64,000 bases of DNA from Candidatus Fermentibacteraceae bacterium. GTDB taxonomy: Bacteria > Fermentibacterota > Fermentibacteria > Fermentibacterales > JCC-6. Below the pieces are notes generated by a model that had not been told where the DNA came from, searched no databases, and saw only the letters and a list, made by a program, of their open reading frames with translations. Where the stretch lies: positions 35,006 to 99,005 of the forward strand of contig JADGDO010000004.1 of NCBI GenBank assembly GCA_016744855.1, in the 5' to 3' direction. Position 1 is the stretch's first letter, and each line of letters begins with the position of its first letter. Below, in pieces: positions 1-7,662 of the stretch. A program made the position numbers and the translations under genes.

Positions 1-2321
1 CGAAGAGGAGGCTGAGACTGCATGTTTATTGCTTTTCTGCCTTCAACCTGCCTGTCTCGTGCCGGGCAGATGTGTACGCATGCGCCACAGCCTGTGCAGT
101 CTTCCGGGGCGACCTGGATTGTACACTTGTAATCCTTGAACTTGGCTTTTCCATCTGCTGATTTGAAGGTTTCAGGAGCATCCTTAAGCAGAGCGCCGTC
201 GTAATACTTCATTCTGATAACTGCATGGGGGCAAGCAAGGCTGCAGAGACCGCACTGGATACAGAGGGATTCGTCCCATACAGGGATTTCCAGAGCAATA
301 TTTCTCTTTTCCCACTGAGTTGTTCCAGTTGGCCACGTACCGTCAGCAGGCATAGCACTAACAGGAATGTCATTACCCTTTTGTGCCATGATTTTTGCTG
401 TTACATTCTGAACAAACTCAGGTGCTTCCTCAGGAACAACCGGGGGAATGCTTATTGAGCTGGTGATTTCTTTAGGGTAGCTGACCTCATAAAGGTTAGC
501 AACAGCCTGATCAACAGCAAGGAAGTTCTTCTTAACAACATCTTCACCCTTTTTACTGTAACTTTTCTTGATAGCCCCTTTGATCTTATCAATTGCTGCT
601 TCTCTTTCAAGAACACCGCTGATTGCAAAGAAACAGGTCTGCATGATTGTGTTAATCATAACACCCATGCCAGTTTCACCTGCTACTTTGTAGGCATCAA
701 TTACGTAAAACTTGATGTTCTTCTCAATCATAGACTTCTGAATTTTCCGGGGCAGATTGTCCCAGATTTCTTCAGCGCTATATGGAGTGTTCAGAAGGAA
801 TGTTGCGCCCTTTGCAGCATAATCAAGAACATCGTACTTCTCGATGAATACTGTCTGATGGCATGCTACAAAACTTGCCTGATCGATAAGGCAGGTCCTT
901 CTGATCGGATCAGGTCCAAAACGGAGGTGACTTACAGTAAGAGCACCTGCCTTCTTGGAATCATAAACAAAGTAACCTTGAGCGTAGTTGTCTGTTGTTC
1001 CACCGATAATTTTGATACTGTTTTTGTTAGCACCAACGGTTCCATCAGAACCGAGTCCAAGGAATACTGCCTGATGCAGTCCCTCGGTATCGAGAACAAA
1101 CTCGGGGATATCAATACTGGTGAAAGTTACGTCGTCATTGATACCAACTGTGAAATCGTTTTTCTGATTTCCAGCTGCATTATTGAATACTCCCTTTACG
1201 GATGCAGGAGTAAATTCCTTGCTGGAAAGACCGAAACGTCCTCCGAGAACCTTGATTCCATTTCTACCAGCCACTCTGAGAGCGGTAGAGACATCCTTGT
1301 AGAGAGGCTCTCCATCGTTACCGGGCTCTTTTGTTCGGTCAAGTACGCTGATTGTTTTAACACTCTCAGGAATTGAACCGAGGAAAGCTGATGCATCAAA
1401 TGGGCGGTAAAGACGTACTTTTATAACACCAACTTTTTCACCCTTGGAAGCAAGGTACTCAACTGTTTCATGAGCAACTTCGCATCCAGATCCCATAAGG
1501 ATGATTATGTGTTCAGCGTCAGGTGCACCAACATAATCAAACAGGTTGTAGTGTCTTCCTGTAAGCTTACCAAAAAGATCCATGTATTCCTGAACTATTG
1601 CCGGAGTTGCCTCATAGTAAGGGTTTACACTTTCACGGCCCTGGAAGTATACGTCCGGGTTCTGACTTGTACCGCGAAGCACAGGGTGATTGGGGTTCAA
1701 TCCTCGCTGGCGATGTGCGAATACGAGTTCATCATCCATCATGGCTCTGAGAACACTGTCCTCAAGAGGCTCAATTTTCTGGATCTCGTGACTTGTTCTG
1801 AAGCCGTCAAAGAAGTGTATGAAGGGAATGCGACTTTTCAGAGTTGCAGCATGAGAAATAGCTGCAAGATCAGTTACTTCCTGAACGGAAGCACTTGTAA
1901 GAAGACCGAAACCGGTATTTCTTACGGCCATTACATCACTGTGGTCACCAAAGATGGAGAGTGCCTGGGCAGCAATGCTTCTTGCCGAAACATGAAAGAC
2001 TGTTGGAGTAAGCTCTCCTGCAATCTTGTACATGGTCGGTATCATAAGAAGAAGGCCCTGACTCGCTGTAAATGTTGTGGTAAGGGCTCCTGTCTGCAGG
2101 GCACCATGTACCGCAGCAGATGCTCCGCCCTCACTTTGCATTTCCTGCACCAGGGGTACTGTTCCCCAGATATTTTTCTGGCCGGCTGCCGACCATGTGT
2201 CACTGTGCTCGCCCATTGGGCTGGATGGGGTGATGGGGTAAATTGCCACCACTTCACTAAGCTTGTGAGCGACACGTGCGGCGGCTTCGTTACCGTCGAT
2301 CGTTATCATTTGTCTGCTCAT
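1..2321 (-). CDS. nifJ: Pyruvate:ferredoxin (flavodoxin) oxidoreductase, C-terminus cut by window edge
   Basis: Oxidises pyruvate with CoA to acetyl-CoA, CO2 and reduced ferredoxin in the cytoplasm, the central step of fermentative or anaerobic carbon metabolism. The minus-strand frame reads MSRQMITIDGNEAAARVAHK and continues open to base 1, which is why the ORF track lacks it. About 770 of the usual ~1180 residues are present: the N-terminal pyrimidine domain (AIYPITPSSPMGE), the transketolase C-terminal-like domain, the gamma domain, and a two-cluster ferredoxin domain with CIQCGLCSLACPH and CTGCGACAHTCPA. The C-terminal TPP-binding domain lies outside the window. The start is ATG at 2321 with no strong Shine-Dalgarno. 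It lies 34 bases downstream of asnS on the same strand, so co-transcription is possible. The family call is secure from the domain order; the oxo-acid substrate is inferred from the single-chain NifJ type. Confidence 0.95.
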   Translation of the reverse strand, partial: MSRQMITIDGNEAAARVAHKLSEVVAIYPITPSSPMGEHSDTWSAAGQKNIWGTVPLVQEMQSEGGASAAVHGALQTGALTTTFTASQGLLLMIPTMYKIAGELTPTVFHVSARSIAAQALSIFGDHSDVMAVRNTGFGLLTSASVQEVTDLAAISHAATLKSRIPFIHFFDGFRTSHEIQKIEPLEDSVLRAMMDDELVFAHRQRGLNPNHPVLRGTSQNPDVYFQGRESVNPYYEATPAIVQEYMDLFGKLTGRHYNLFDYVGAPDAEHIIILMGSGCEVAHETVEYLASKGEKVGVIKVRLYRPFDASAFLGSIPESVKTISVLDRTKEPGNDGEPLYKDVSTALRVAGRNGIKVLGGRFGLSSKEFTPASVKGVFNNAAGNQKNDFTVGINDDVTFTSIDIPEFVLDTEGLHQAVFLGLGSDGTVGANKNSIKIIGGTTDNYAQGYFVYDSKKAGALTVSHLRFGPDPIRRTCLIDQASFVACHQTVFIEKYDVLDYAAKGATFLLNTPYSAEEIWDNLPRKIQKSMIEKNIKFYVIDAYKVAGETGMGVMINTIMQTCFFAISGVLEREAAIDKIKGAIKKSYSKKGEDVVKKNFLAVDQAVANLYEVSYPKEITSSISIPPVVPEEAPEFVQNVTAKIMAQKGNDIPVSAMPADGTWPTGTTQWEKRNIALEIPVWDESLCIQCGLCSLACPHAVIRMKYYDGALLKDAPETFKSADGKAKFKDYKCTIQVAPEDCTGCGACVHICPARDRQVEGRKAINMQSQPPL

Positions 2322-2355
2322 GATTACCAGCTTTCGCTAAGGTTACTGTTCATTA

Positions 2356-3738
2356 CTAATACATCTTGCCAAAGGTTCTAGGGAAGGGTACAACATCTCG
2401 GATATTGTCCATTCCGGTAAGGTACAAAAGGAGTCTTTCAAAACCGAGACCAAAACCTGCATGAGGTGCTGTTCCCCAGCGTCTTAGCTCCATGTACCAT
2501 CTGTAGGTCTCCATATCAAGACCCTGTTCCAACGCTCTTTTTTCAAGGATAGGAAGTCGGTGTTCCCGCTGGCTGCCACCGACAAGCTCACCCACACCTG
2601 GGGCGAGAAGATCGCAGGCACGCACGGTTTTGCCGTCATCGTTCACATACATGTAGAAGGGCTTCATGGATGCTGGGTAATCAATCACAAAGACAGGTTT
2701 GCCAAAGTGTTCTTCTGCAAGGAATCTTTCGTGTTCAGTTGCAAGATCATCTCCCCATTCAGGAAGATTTTCAAACTTTTTCCCAGAAGATCTAATGATT
2801 TCAATTGCCTCTGTGTATGTAATTCTACCGAAATCGTTTTCAAGGAGAGACTTATATCTTTCTTTCAGCCCCTTCTCAAAAAATCTTGAAAAGAATTCTA
2901 TGTCCTCACTGCACTTCTCCATGAGATAAGATGCTGTGAATTTAACGAATTTTTCTATAAGGTTGAGGTTGTCCTCCAAGTCGAAGAACGCCATCTCGGG
3001 CTCCAGCATCCAGAATTCGGCACCATGAATGCGGGTATCCGAGGGATCTGCACGAAAGGTGGGACCAAAGGTGTATACCTTTCCAAGTGACAGGGCAAAC
3101 GGCTCTGCTTCGAGCTGGCCACTAACAGTAAGGAAGGCTTTCTTCTTGAAATAGTCTTTTTCGTAGTCGACCGCTCCATCCTTCAGAGGAACCATATCCA
3201 GTGGAAGAGTAGTTAACTGGAATGTTTCACCGGCACCTTCGCAATCGCTTTCGGTAATGAAGGGTGTGTGGACATTGAAGAAACCGTTTTCGTCAAAGAA
3301 TCTGTGTATTGCCATGGAAATGTGGTGACTCATACGGAATGCACTGCTGAAAGTGTTGGTTCTGGAGCGAAGGTGCGGCATTGTTCTGAGGAACTCGAGG
3401 GAATGCCTCTTCTTCTGAAGAGGGTAATCTTCATCCACAGGACCTACAATCTCCAGCTCCACAGCGGAGATTTCTACAGATTGTTCTTTACCCTGACTTG
3501 CAACAACCAATCCCTTAACACGGATACATGCCCCAGTAAGTAAACCGGAGAGTTCTTTGTCTGAGAATAGTTCTCTGTCGAAAACAGCTTGGAGATTATT
3601 TATTGTCGATCCATCGTTCAAGGATGCAAAAGCAACACTTTTGCCTGTTCTAGCAGTTTTCACCCAGCTGTAAACCGTTACGGTCTCTCCGGTATGAACT
3701 CCACCAAGAATTGAATCAATGGTGTTTCGACGGATCAT
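2356..3738 (-). CDS. asnS: Asparaginyl-tRNA synthetase
   Basis: Class IIb aminoacyl-tRNA synthetase that charges tRNA-Asn with asparagine in the cytoplasm. At 460 residues it has the usual AsnRS length. An N-terminal OB-fold anticodon domain (about 15-105, with TARTGKSVAFASLNDGS) is followed by the class II catalytic core. The core has motif 2 (FRADPSDTRIHGAEFWMLEPE) and a C-terminal GELVGGSQRE and GFGLGFERLLLYLTG motif 3; the GGSQRE block is the AsnRS rather than AspRS form. The ATG start has GGAGG eight bases upstream. It precedes nifJ on the minus strand. The leader contains a terminator-like hairpin (see 3851-4020). Because a GatD gene occurs at the other end of the window, direct Asn-tRNA synthesis probably coexists with an indirect Gln-tRNA route. 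Confidence 0.96.
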   Translation of the reverse strand: MIRRNTIDSILGGVHTGETVTVYSWVKTARTGKSVAFASLNDGSTINNLQAVFDRELFSDKELSGLLTGACIRVKGLVVASQGKEQSVEISAVELEIVGPVDEDYPLQKKRHSLEFLRTMPHLRSRTNTFSSAFRMSHHISMAIHRFFDENGFFNVHTPFITESDCEGAGETFQLTTLPLDMVPLKDGAVDYEKDYFKKKAFLTVSGQLEAEPFALSLGKVYTFGPTFRADPSDTRIHGAEFWMLEPEMAFFDLEDNLNLIEKFVKFTASYLMEKCSEDIEFFSRFFEKGLKERYKSLLENDFGRITYTEAIEIIRSSGKKFENLPEWGDDLATEHERFLAEEHFGKPVFVIDYPASMKPFYMYVNDDGKTVRACDLLAPGVGELVGGSQREHRLPILEKRALEQGLDMETYRWYMELRRWGTAPHAGFGLGFERLLLYLTGMDNIRDVVPFPRTFGKMY

Positions 3739-3845
3739 TTTGGAACCTCCATATGGGAATAATTAATAAGTACGGGAGAATCGCTAATCTACAAAGAAAG
3801 GTCAACAGAGTCCAATGATAGATAACTGAATAATGGTTTCATGAT

Positions 3846-3883
3846 ACTACAAAGAAACCCGCCGACTGAACAAATCGGCGGGT
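3846..3883 (-). terminator. Rho-independent terminator-like hairpin upstream of asnS
   Basis: A 9-bp perfect stem (acccgccga / tcggcgggt) with a 9-nt loop is followed on the minus strand by TTTCTTTGT. No minus-strand gene lies immediately upstream, so it terminates either a small RNA or a premature asnS leader transcript. On the plus strand the hairpin has no T tract. Confidence 0.55.
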
Positions 3884-4020
3884 CTCCCTGTGACACAATA
3901 CTCTTGAAAGGGTTGTCCAGACTCAGGAGGAGGGATCCTGTTCTGAACACTTCGATATATCCGAACATTTAGTTTTTGTTCCAGGGTTCCCATATTCCTA
4001 CTGGTTGGACACAGAGGGCT
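3851..4020 (-). ncRNA. Candidate structured RNA (or asnS leader) ending in a terminator
   Basis: This 336-base gap between asnS and the gene at 4075 has no convincing ORF, but on the minus strand it can fold into a rod. Bases 4010-4016 pair with 3886-3892 (one wobble), and 4006-4011 pair with 3914-3919 (the two helices share two bases). Inside, 3988-3991 pair with 3932-3935, 3982-3985 with 3937-3940, and 3977-3981 with 3945-3949. The rod is followed at once by the 3857-3883 terminator hairpin. That pattern suggests a small RNA of about 160 nt, for example a 6S-like rod, or a leader regulating asnS. I see no T-box sequence and no clear promoter. The pairing was found by eye and the identity is unknown. 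Confidence 0.3.
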
Positions 4021-4074
4021 TACGCAAACATATTCATTCCTGATATTCAAAGGCAGATAAGGTAGCTTATTAGA

Positions 4075-4635
4075 TTGGAACTTCAATTGCATGAAAATTC
4101 TATCGAGCTGGGAGATTCAGCTGCTGAAAAAGCGGTAGCACAGTGTTTTCTGGATCAGCTGAGAAGCTACCCTGATATGCAGATTCAGGACATCTACAAA
4201 TTCGTTTTCCAGGGTGTTATGGGTAGCGGGCATGCCATTCAGAGTGAATCGATTGCTTTTGAGCGATTTCAAGCTGAACTCAGTAACCTTTGTCAGCCTG
4301 ACTCCCCTGAAGAGGTTGTAGAATTCTTGTCTACTAAAATCATACGAGTAAATCTGAGACCTTATGTAAGAAACGGTGGGGATACCAGTTCTCTTTTTAA
4401 GGCATTTGTCCGGACTGGATACACTCACGGAGGATCTGAAAAAGAACTTGGTCCTGTTTGGGAAGTGATTAAGCCTCTTCAAACCAAATTCAACCACGAT
4501 GATATGGATATCTATTTCTCGCTGCAGAGGAAATCCGGTTTTCCTGCAGTTCATCATTCTGGCATCTATAGAGAGTTGTACACACCGTCATATCGAGTGA
4601 TATCAGTAAAGGAGTTATCATGGTCAAGAGAGTAA
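4075..4635 (+). CDS. Conserved hypothetical protein
   Basis: A 186-residue soluble protein that I cannot assign to a named family. It has no signal peptide or membrane segment. The most distinctive stretch is IQDIYKFVFQGVMGSGHAI near residues 37-55, which resembles uncharacterised bacterial proteins with a QDxYKxxxQAxMGxxHA-like motif. Further blocks are INRVNLRPY-like (IIRVNLRPYVRNGGD) and a C-terminal PAVHHSGIYRELYTPSYRV. The start is TTG at 4075, since no ATG precedes residue 35; an internal ATG at 4176 would remove the motif. Its last 16 bases overlap the flavoprotein gene at 4620, and that gene's Shine-Dalgarno lies inside this coding sequence, so the two are translationally coupled. The function is unknown; the conserved H and Y residues hint at an enzyme, which is only inference. 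Confidence 0.75.
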   Translation: MELQLHENSIELGDSAAEKAVAQCFLDQLRSYPDMQIQDIYKFVFQGVMGSGHAIQSESIAFERFQAELSNLCQPDSPEEVVEFLSTKIIRVNLRPYVRNGGDTSSLFKAFVRTGYTHGGSEKELGPVWEVIKPLQTKFNHDDMDIYFSLQRKSGFPAVHHSGIYRELYTPSYRVISVKELSWSRE

Positions 4636-5201
4636 CCGCATTTTGCGGAAGCCCTAGAACAGCAGGTAATACTGAAACTTTACTAAGAATTATGCTTGAT
4701 GGAGCAAAGAGCAAGGGAGCATCGATTCAGTTCAGAAAGATAAACACCATGAGTATTAGAGGTTGCCAGGCCTGCGAGTGGTGTAATGACAAATCTGCTG
4801 AATTCTGCATTCAGCAGGATGACATGCAAACTCTTTATCAGGATATCAGGGATTCCGATGCAGTGATATTCGGCACACCGATATATATGTGGCAGATGAC
4901 TGGGCAGATGAAAGTCATGCTTGATCGTCTTTATGGTTTAATCCTTCAAAATTTCGACTCAAAAATTGGTCCCAGAAAAACTGCTATGCTCTTTACTCAA
5001 GCTGCCTCTGAAGGGTCTTTTCAGGCATACATAGACTCCACCGTTGATGTGTTTCGATTTTTAAAATTTGACGTTCAAAATACTCTTGTTGCAGCAGATA
5101 CTGAAGATCCGGAAAAGATCAAGGAGAACAAAGATCTGATGGAAAAGGCGTTTTCTATTGGTCTATCACTTGTGGATTTCGGAAACTCCGATGATGTATA
5201 A
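4620..5201 (+). CDS. Iron-sulfur flavoprotein / NADPH-dependent FMN reductase family
   Basis: A flavodoxin-fold redox protein of 193 residues. It begins with the flavin phosphate loop FCGSPRTAGNT (8-18) and has a second nucleotide-binding stretch, FGTPIYMWQMTGQMKVMLDRL. Four cysteines, C49, C52, C55 and C63, form the compact CxxCxxCx7C motif typical of archaeal and bacterial iron-sulfur flavoprotein (Isf), so a [4Fe-4S] cluster beside FMN is likely. Isf proteins pass electrons from ferredoxin to acceptors such as O2 or H2O2; the physiological role here is not shown by sequence. The start ATG has AAAGGAG five bases upstream. It overlaps the preceding hypothetical gene by 16 bases and the next secreted-protein gene by 11, suggesting a three-gene operon. 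Confidence 0.85.
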   Translation: MVKRVTAFCGSPRTAGNTETLLRIMLDGAKSKGASIQFRKINTMSIRGCQACEWCNDKSAEFCIQQDDMQTLYQDIRDSDAVIFGTPIYMWQMTGQMKVMLDRLYGLILQNFDSKIGPRKTAMLFTQAASEGSFQAYIDSTVDVFRFLKFDVQNTLVAADTEDPEKIKENKDLMEKAFSIGLSLVDFGNSDDV

Positions 5202-5883
5202 ATACCTTTTAGTGATTTTGGTTTGTTTTTCTGTTGCTGGAGCAACTCCTCCAGATATTATAACCTCCGATATAATCTTACTGGGTGAATCATCAGAGAA
5301 AGCAGTGTTTCTTGTTAAAACGGGATACAACCTGGGCTCTCATTACTTATGGGAGAGTCGGTGGTACTATCTGTGCATGAATCTATCTGATTTTACTTTT
5401 GAGTATATCTTCCAGGGAAGCATGATCTCTGCTTCTGAAGATTATGGTGGAGTTCGTTATTCTCCCAATTCAGAATCTCTGACTATTCCCGGGGCTCTTC
5501 AGTATTGGGATGTGGATAATATTCAGTTTTATGGTAGCTCATCCTGTTTCATGACGAACTTGGAAGAGATGAATTGTAATCTTATGGATAATTGCCTTCT
5601 TGTAAACAGTGGGGAAAACGAAATTGTGATTCCTGAAGTAAGGTGTTTCGATCCAGGCTATCTGGCAGTATGGAATACTGAATTTCAAGAATTTTTCATT
5701 CAAGAAAGTGACAGTCCAGTCAGAGAAGTGTTTTTCTCAGCGGAGGTACAGGAGTTTGAACCAGCCGCTGGAGTTCAGATAGGAGATGCATTTCTTTACA
5801 TCGGGCAGCTTTCCAGTGAAGATATACCCAGAGGAGTAATTTTGTACATTCCAGATATTTCTCTCTATCAGTTTGGGCTTTGA
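5191..5883 (+). CDS. Secreted hypothetical protein
   Basis: The track begins this frame at 5158, but the signal peptide MMYKYLLVILVCFSVAGA starts at ATG 5191 (or 5194), so I place the start there. That gives about 230 residues with a likely signal peptidase I site after AGA. The mature part has no cysteine cluster or catalytic motif that I recognise. It is rich in aromatic and acidic residues, as expected of a beta-rich periplasmic or secreted protein. The start lies within the last codons of the flavoprotein gene, in a different frame. The 3' end overlaps the convergent radical SAM gene by 16 bases. Function unknown. Confidence 0.7.
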   Translation: MMYKYLLVILVCFSVAGATPPDIITSDIILLGESSEKAVFLVKTGYNLGSHYLWESRWYYLCMNLSDFTFEYIFQGSMISASEDYGGVRYSPNSESLTIPGALQYWDVDNIQFYGSSSCFMTNLEEMNCNLMDNCLLVNSGENEIVIPEVRCFDPGYLAVWNTEFQEFFIQESDSPVREVFFSAEVQEFEPAAGVQIGDAFLYIGQLSSEDIPRGVILYIPDISLYQFGL

Positions 5884-6827
5884 TCTGCCAATGATGGAAC
5901 ATCGCTCATCTGGTATCCAAGCAGTTTGCCCTGCCATGTATCTCTGTACATCAGTTCTCTCTTAACCCTGTTCATAACCGCAAGCTTATTGATAGCCCAC
6001 TCCGGGGCCACAAGCATTCTGGGGGGTGCCTCGCCCGTTACTCTTTGGATCACAATATCCGGACGAATACGCTCGATGAAATCTGCTGCAAGAGCTGCAT
6101 ATTCACTTTTACGGATCAGCTTGAATTCACCCTTCTCGTATTGCTCCTGAAGCCTTGTCTCTTTGATTACATGCAGGTTCTGGAGTTTTACACCAGCCGT
6201 ACTGGAGTTGTTCACGAGTTCCACAGTGGAGAGCATTTCATCTCTTGATTCCCCCGGGAAGCCCAGAATCACATGAGCGGCTGTTCTGATTCCTCTTGAA
6301 TGAAGTCTGTCAAAAGCTTTCTCCGAATCATAAACAGTGTGACCACGGTTCATCCGAAGAAGGGTTTTGTCACATCCACTCTGAACTCCCAGTTCTACCC
6401 ATAAAAAGGTCTCTCTGGAAAGATCCTGCAGGAGGTCAAGAGCTTCTTCGCTGATACTGTCCGGTCTTGTACACAAGGAAAGTCCCCTGATTCCGGGAAA
6501 ATCGAGAGCCTCACGGTACATTTTTTCCAGACTTTTTACATCTTTGTATGTGGTTGTGTAATCGAGAAAGTAAGCAAGATAATGATCTGTCTCGTGCCTT
6601 TCCCGTACATATTCTGTTGCCAGCTCGAGTTGCTGCGTGATAGTCATGCCGGGTTTGTAGTGTTTGGGCTCACTTCCCTCTGGATTGCAGAAAGAACATC
6701 CCCCCGTGCCTAGAAGACCATCTCTGGTAGGGCAGGTGAAACCTCCGGCAATACTGACCTTATACACCTTGTCTCCGAAAATGCTTCTGAAGAAGGCATT
6801 CAGAGAGTAATACCTGTTTTTGTTCAA
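5868..6827 (-). CDS. TIGR01212-family (YhcC-like) radical SAM protein
   Basis: A 319-residue radical SAM enzyme of the YhcC group. The SAM cluster cysteines are C32, C44 and C47 (TCPTRDGLLGTGGCSFCN), the wide spacing typical of this family. They are followed by the family blocks LAYFLDYTTTYKD, GLSLCTRPDSISEE, WVELGVQSGCDKTL and HVILGFPGES. The biochemical reaction of the family is, as far as I know, not settled. The start is TTG at 6827 with AGGAAAGAGAG upstream, since no ATG fits. It is divergent from the N-acetyltransferase gene at 6868, with overlapping -10-like boxes between them, and it overlaps the secreted protein gene by 16 bases at its 3' end. Confidence 0.88.
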   Translation of the reverse strand: MNKNRYYSLNAFFRSIFGDKVYKVSIAGGFTCPTRDGLLGTGGCSFCNPEGSEPKHYKPGMTITQQLELATEYVRERHETDHYLAYFLDYTTTYKDVKSLEKMYREALDFPGIRGLSLCTRPDSISEEALDLLQDLSRETFLWVELGVQSGCDKTLLRMNRGHTVYDSEKAFDRLHSRGIRTAAHVILGFPGESRDEMLSTVELVNNSSTAGVKLQNLHVIKETRLQEQYEKGEFKLIRKSEYAALAADFIERIRPDIVIQRVTGEAPPRMLVAPEWAINKLAVMNRVKRELMYRDTWQGKLLGYQMSDVPSLADQSPN

Positions 6828-6853
6828 TTCCCAACTCTCTTTCCTTTGCCGGG

Positions 6854-6861
6854 ATTATAAT
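6854..6861. promoter_or_regulatory. Overlapping divergent -10-like boxes
   Basis: The sequence attataat contains TATAAT on the plus strand (6856-6861) and TATAAT on the minus strand (6859-6854). It sits in the 40-base gap between divergent genes 6827(-) and 6868(+). No good -35 box was found on either side. The plus-strand box ends six bases before the ATG at 6868, which would make that transcript nearly leaderless. Confidence 0.35.
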
Positions 6862-6867
6862 AAACAC

Positions 6868-7662
6868 ATGGAAAAAGCAGCAGAGATATTCTTCGAGCAT
6901 TTCGGCCTGACTCCAGGTAGCAGTGCAGCGGACATTCACAAGATAGGGGAAGTCTTCGGTAAAGTGCCATGGGAGAATCTTACTAAGTTTCTCATGAATT
7001 CTTCCGGAGAAAAACGACCCAGACTTGCTGGTGAAGTTATGGAAGACCATGTGAATGCAGGAACCGGCGGTACCTGTTACTCCCTTACAGAGACCCTTGG
7101 AACTGTATTTGCAGCGTGTGGGCTTTCGGCGCGCCCACTGACAGGACACATGAAACACGGCAGAAATATCCACTGCGCTCTTCTCGTGGAGGGTGAGGCC
7201 GGTAGGTTTTTGTTTGACCCGGGTTATGTTGTTCCCGGAGCTGTTCAACTTTCTGATTCAGGTAGCGGTCAGATCGAGACAGAGGGCAGAAAGATGCTTT
7301 GGACACCTGTTGCCGGTGGGTGGGAGCTTCATACTGTTGAGAACGGGAATAATCTGCTGAGATACAAGTTGGAGTCAAGAAATCTCTCCAGAGAGGAGTT
7401 TGTAAACTACTGGAGAAATTCATTTGATTCTGCTGGGCTCAATAGTTTGCATCTTAACATGGTTGGCTCTTTGGGCGGAAGAATCAGTGCTCACAATGGA
7501 AACCTTCGGATTATCGGTGGATCCGGAAAAAAGAATCATAAACTTGCTGATGATTATGCTGGGAAAATTGAGCAGTCTTTCGGAATCTCTTCAATTATCG
7601 CAGAAGCTGCCTGGTCAGAGTTGCAGCGGCAGAAGAAAGCGAGAAAAAGTGTCTCTTCCTGA
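6868..7662 (+). CDS. Arylamine N-acetyltransferase-like protein
   Basis: A 264-residue protein with a cysteine-protease-like triad arranged as in arylamine N-acetyltransferases (NAT). C70 lies in GTGGTCYSL, H102 in NIHCALLV and D117 in FLFDPGY. The spacing (C70/H102/D117) is close to bacterial NAT (about C69/H107/D122), and the N-terminal KVPWENLTKF matches the NAT P-x-E-N block. It would transfer acetyl, or another acyl group, from CoA to an amine; the natural substrate is unknown. The track start at 6820 is a TTG inside the divergent gene, so I use ATG 6868. No strong Shine-Dalgarno precedes it. It overlaps the DUF4416 gene by 14 bases, so the two are probably co-translated. Confidence 0.75.
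   Translation: MEKAAEIFFEHFGLTPGSSAADIHKIGEVFGKVPWENLTKFLMNSSGEKRPRLAGEVMEDHVNAGTGGTCYSLTETLGTVFAACGLSARPLTGHMKHGRNIHCALLVEGEAGRFLFDPGYVVPGAVQLSDSGSGQIETEGRKMLWTPVAGGWELHTVENGNNLLRYKLESRNLSREEFVNYWRNSFDSAGLNSLHLNMVGSLGGRISAHNGNLRIIGGSGKKNHKLADDYAGKIEQSFGISSIIAEAAWSELQRQKKARKSVSS

Noticed and set aside
858-2381. Plus-strand ORFs of 172 and 303 residues
   Set aside because: They lie antisense to nifJ, whose minus-strand frame gives an unmistakable PFOR with Fe-S motifs; the plus frames have no domain-like sequence.
3739-4020. T-box riboswitch in the asnS leader
   Set aside because: A hairpin and terminator are present, but no GGGTGGNACCGCG-like T-box sequence was found on the minus strand.
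3847-4092. 81-residue minus-strand ORF upstream of asnS
   Set aside because: Its composition is not protein-like, it has no Shine-Dalgarno, and its last codons run through the terminator hairpin; the region reads better as structured RNA or leader.
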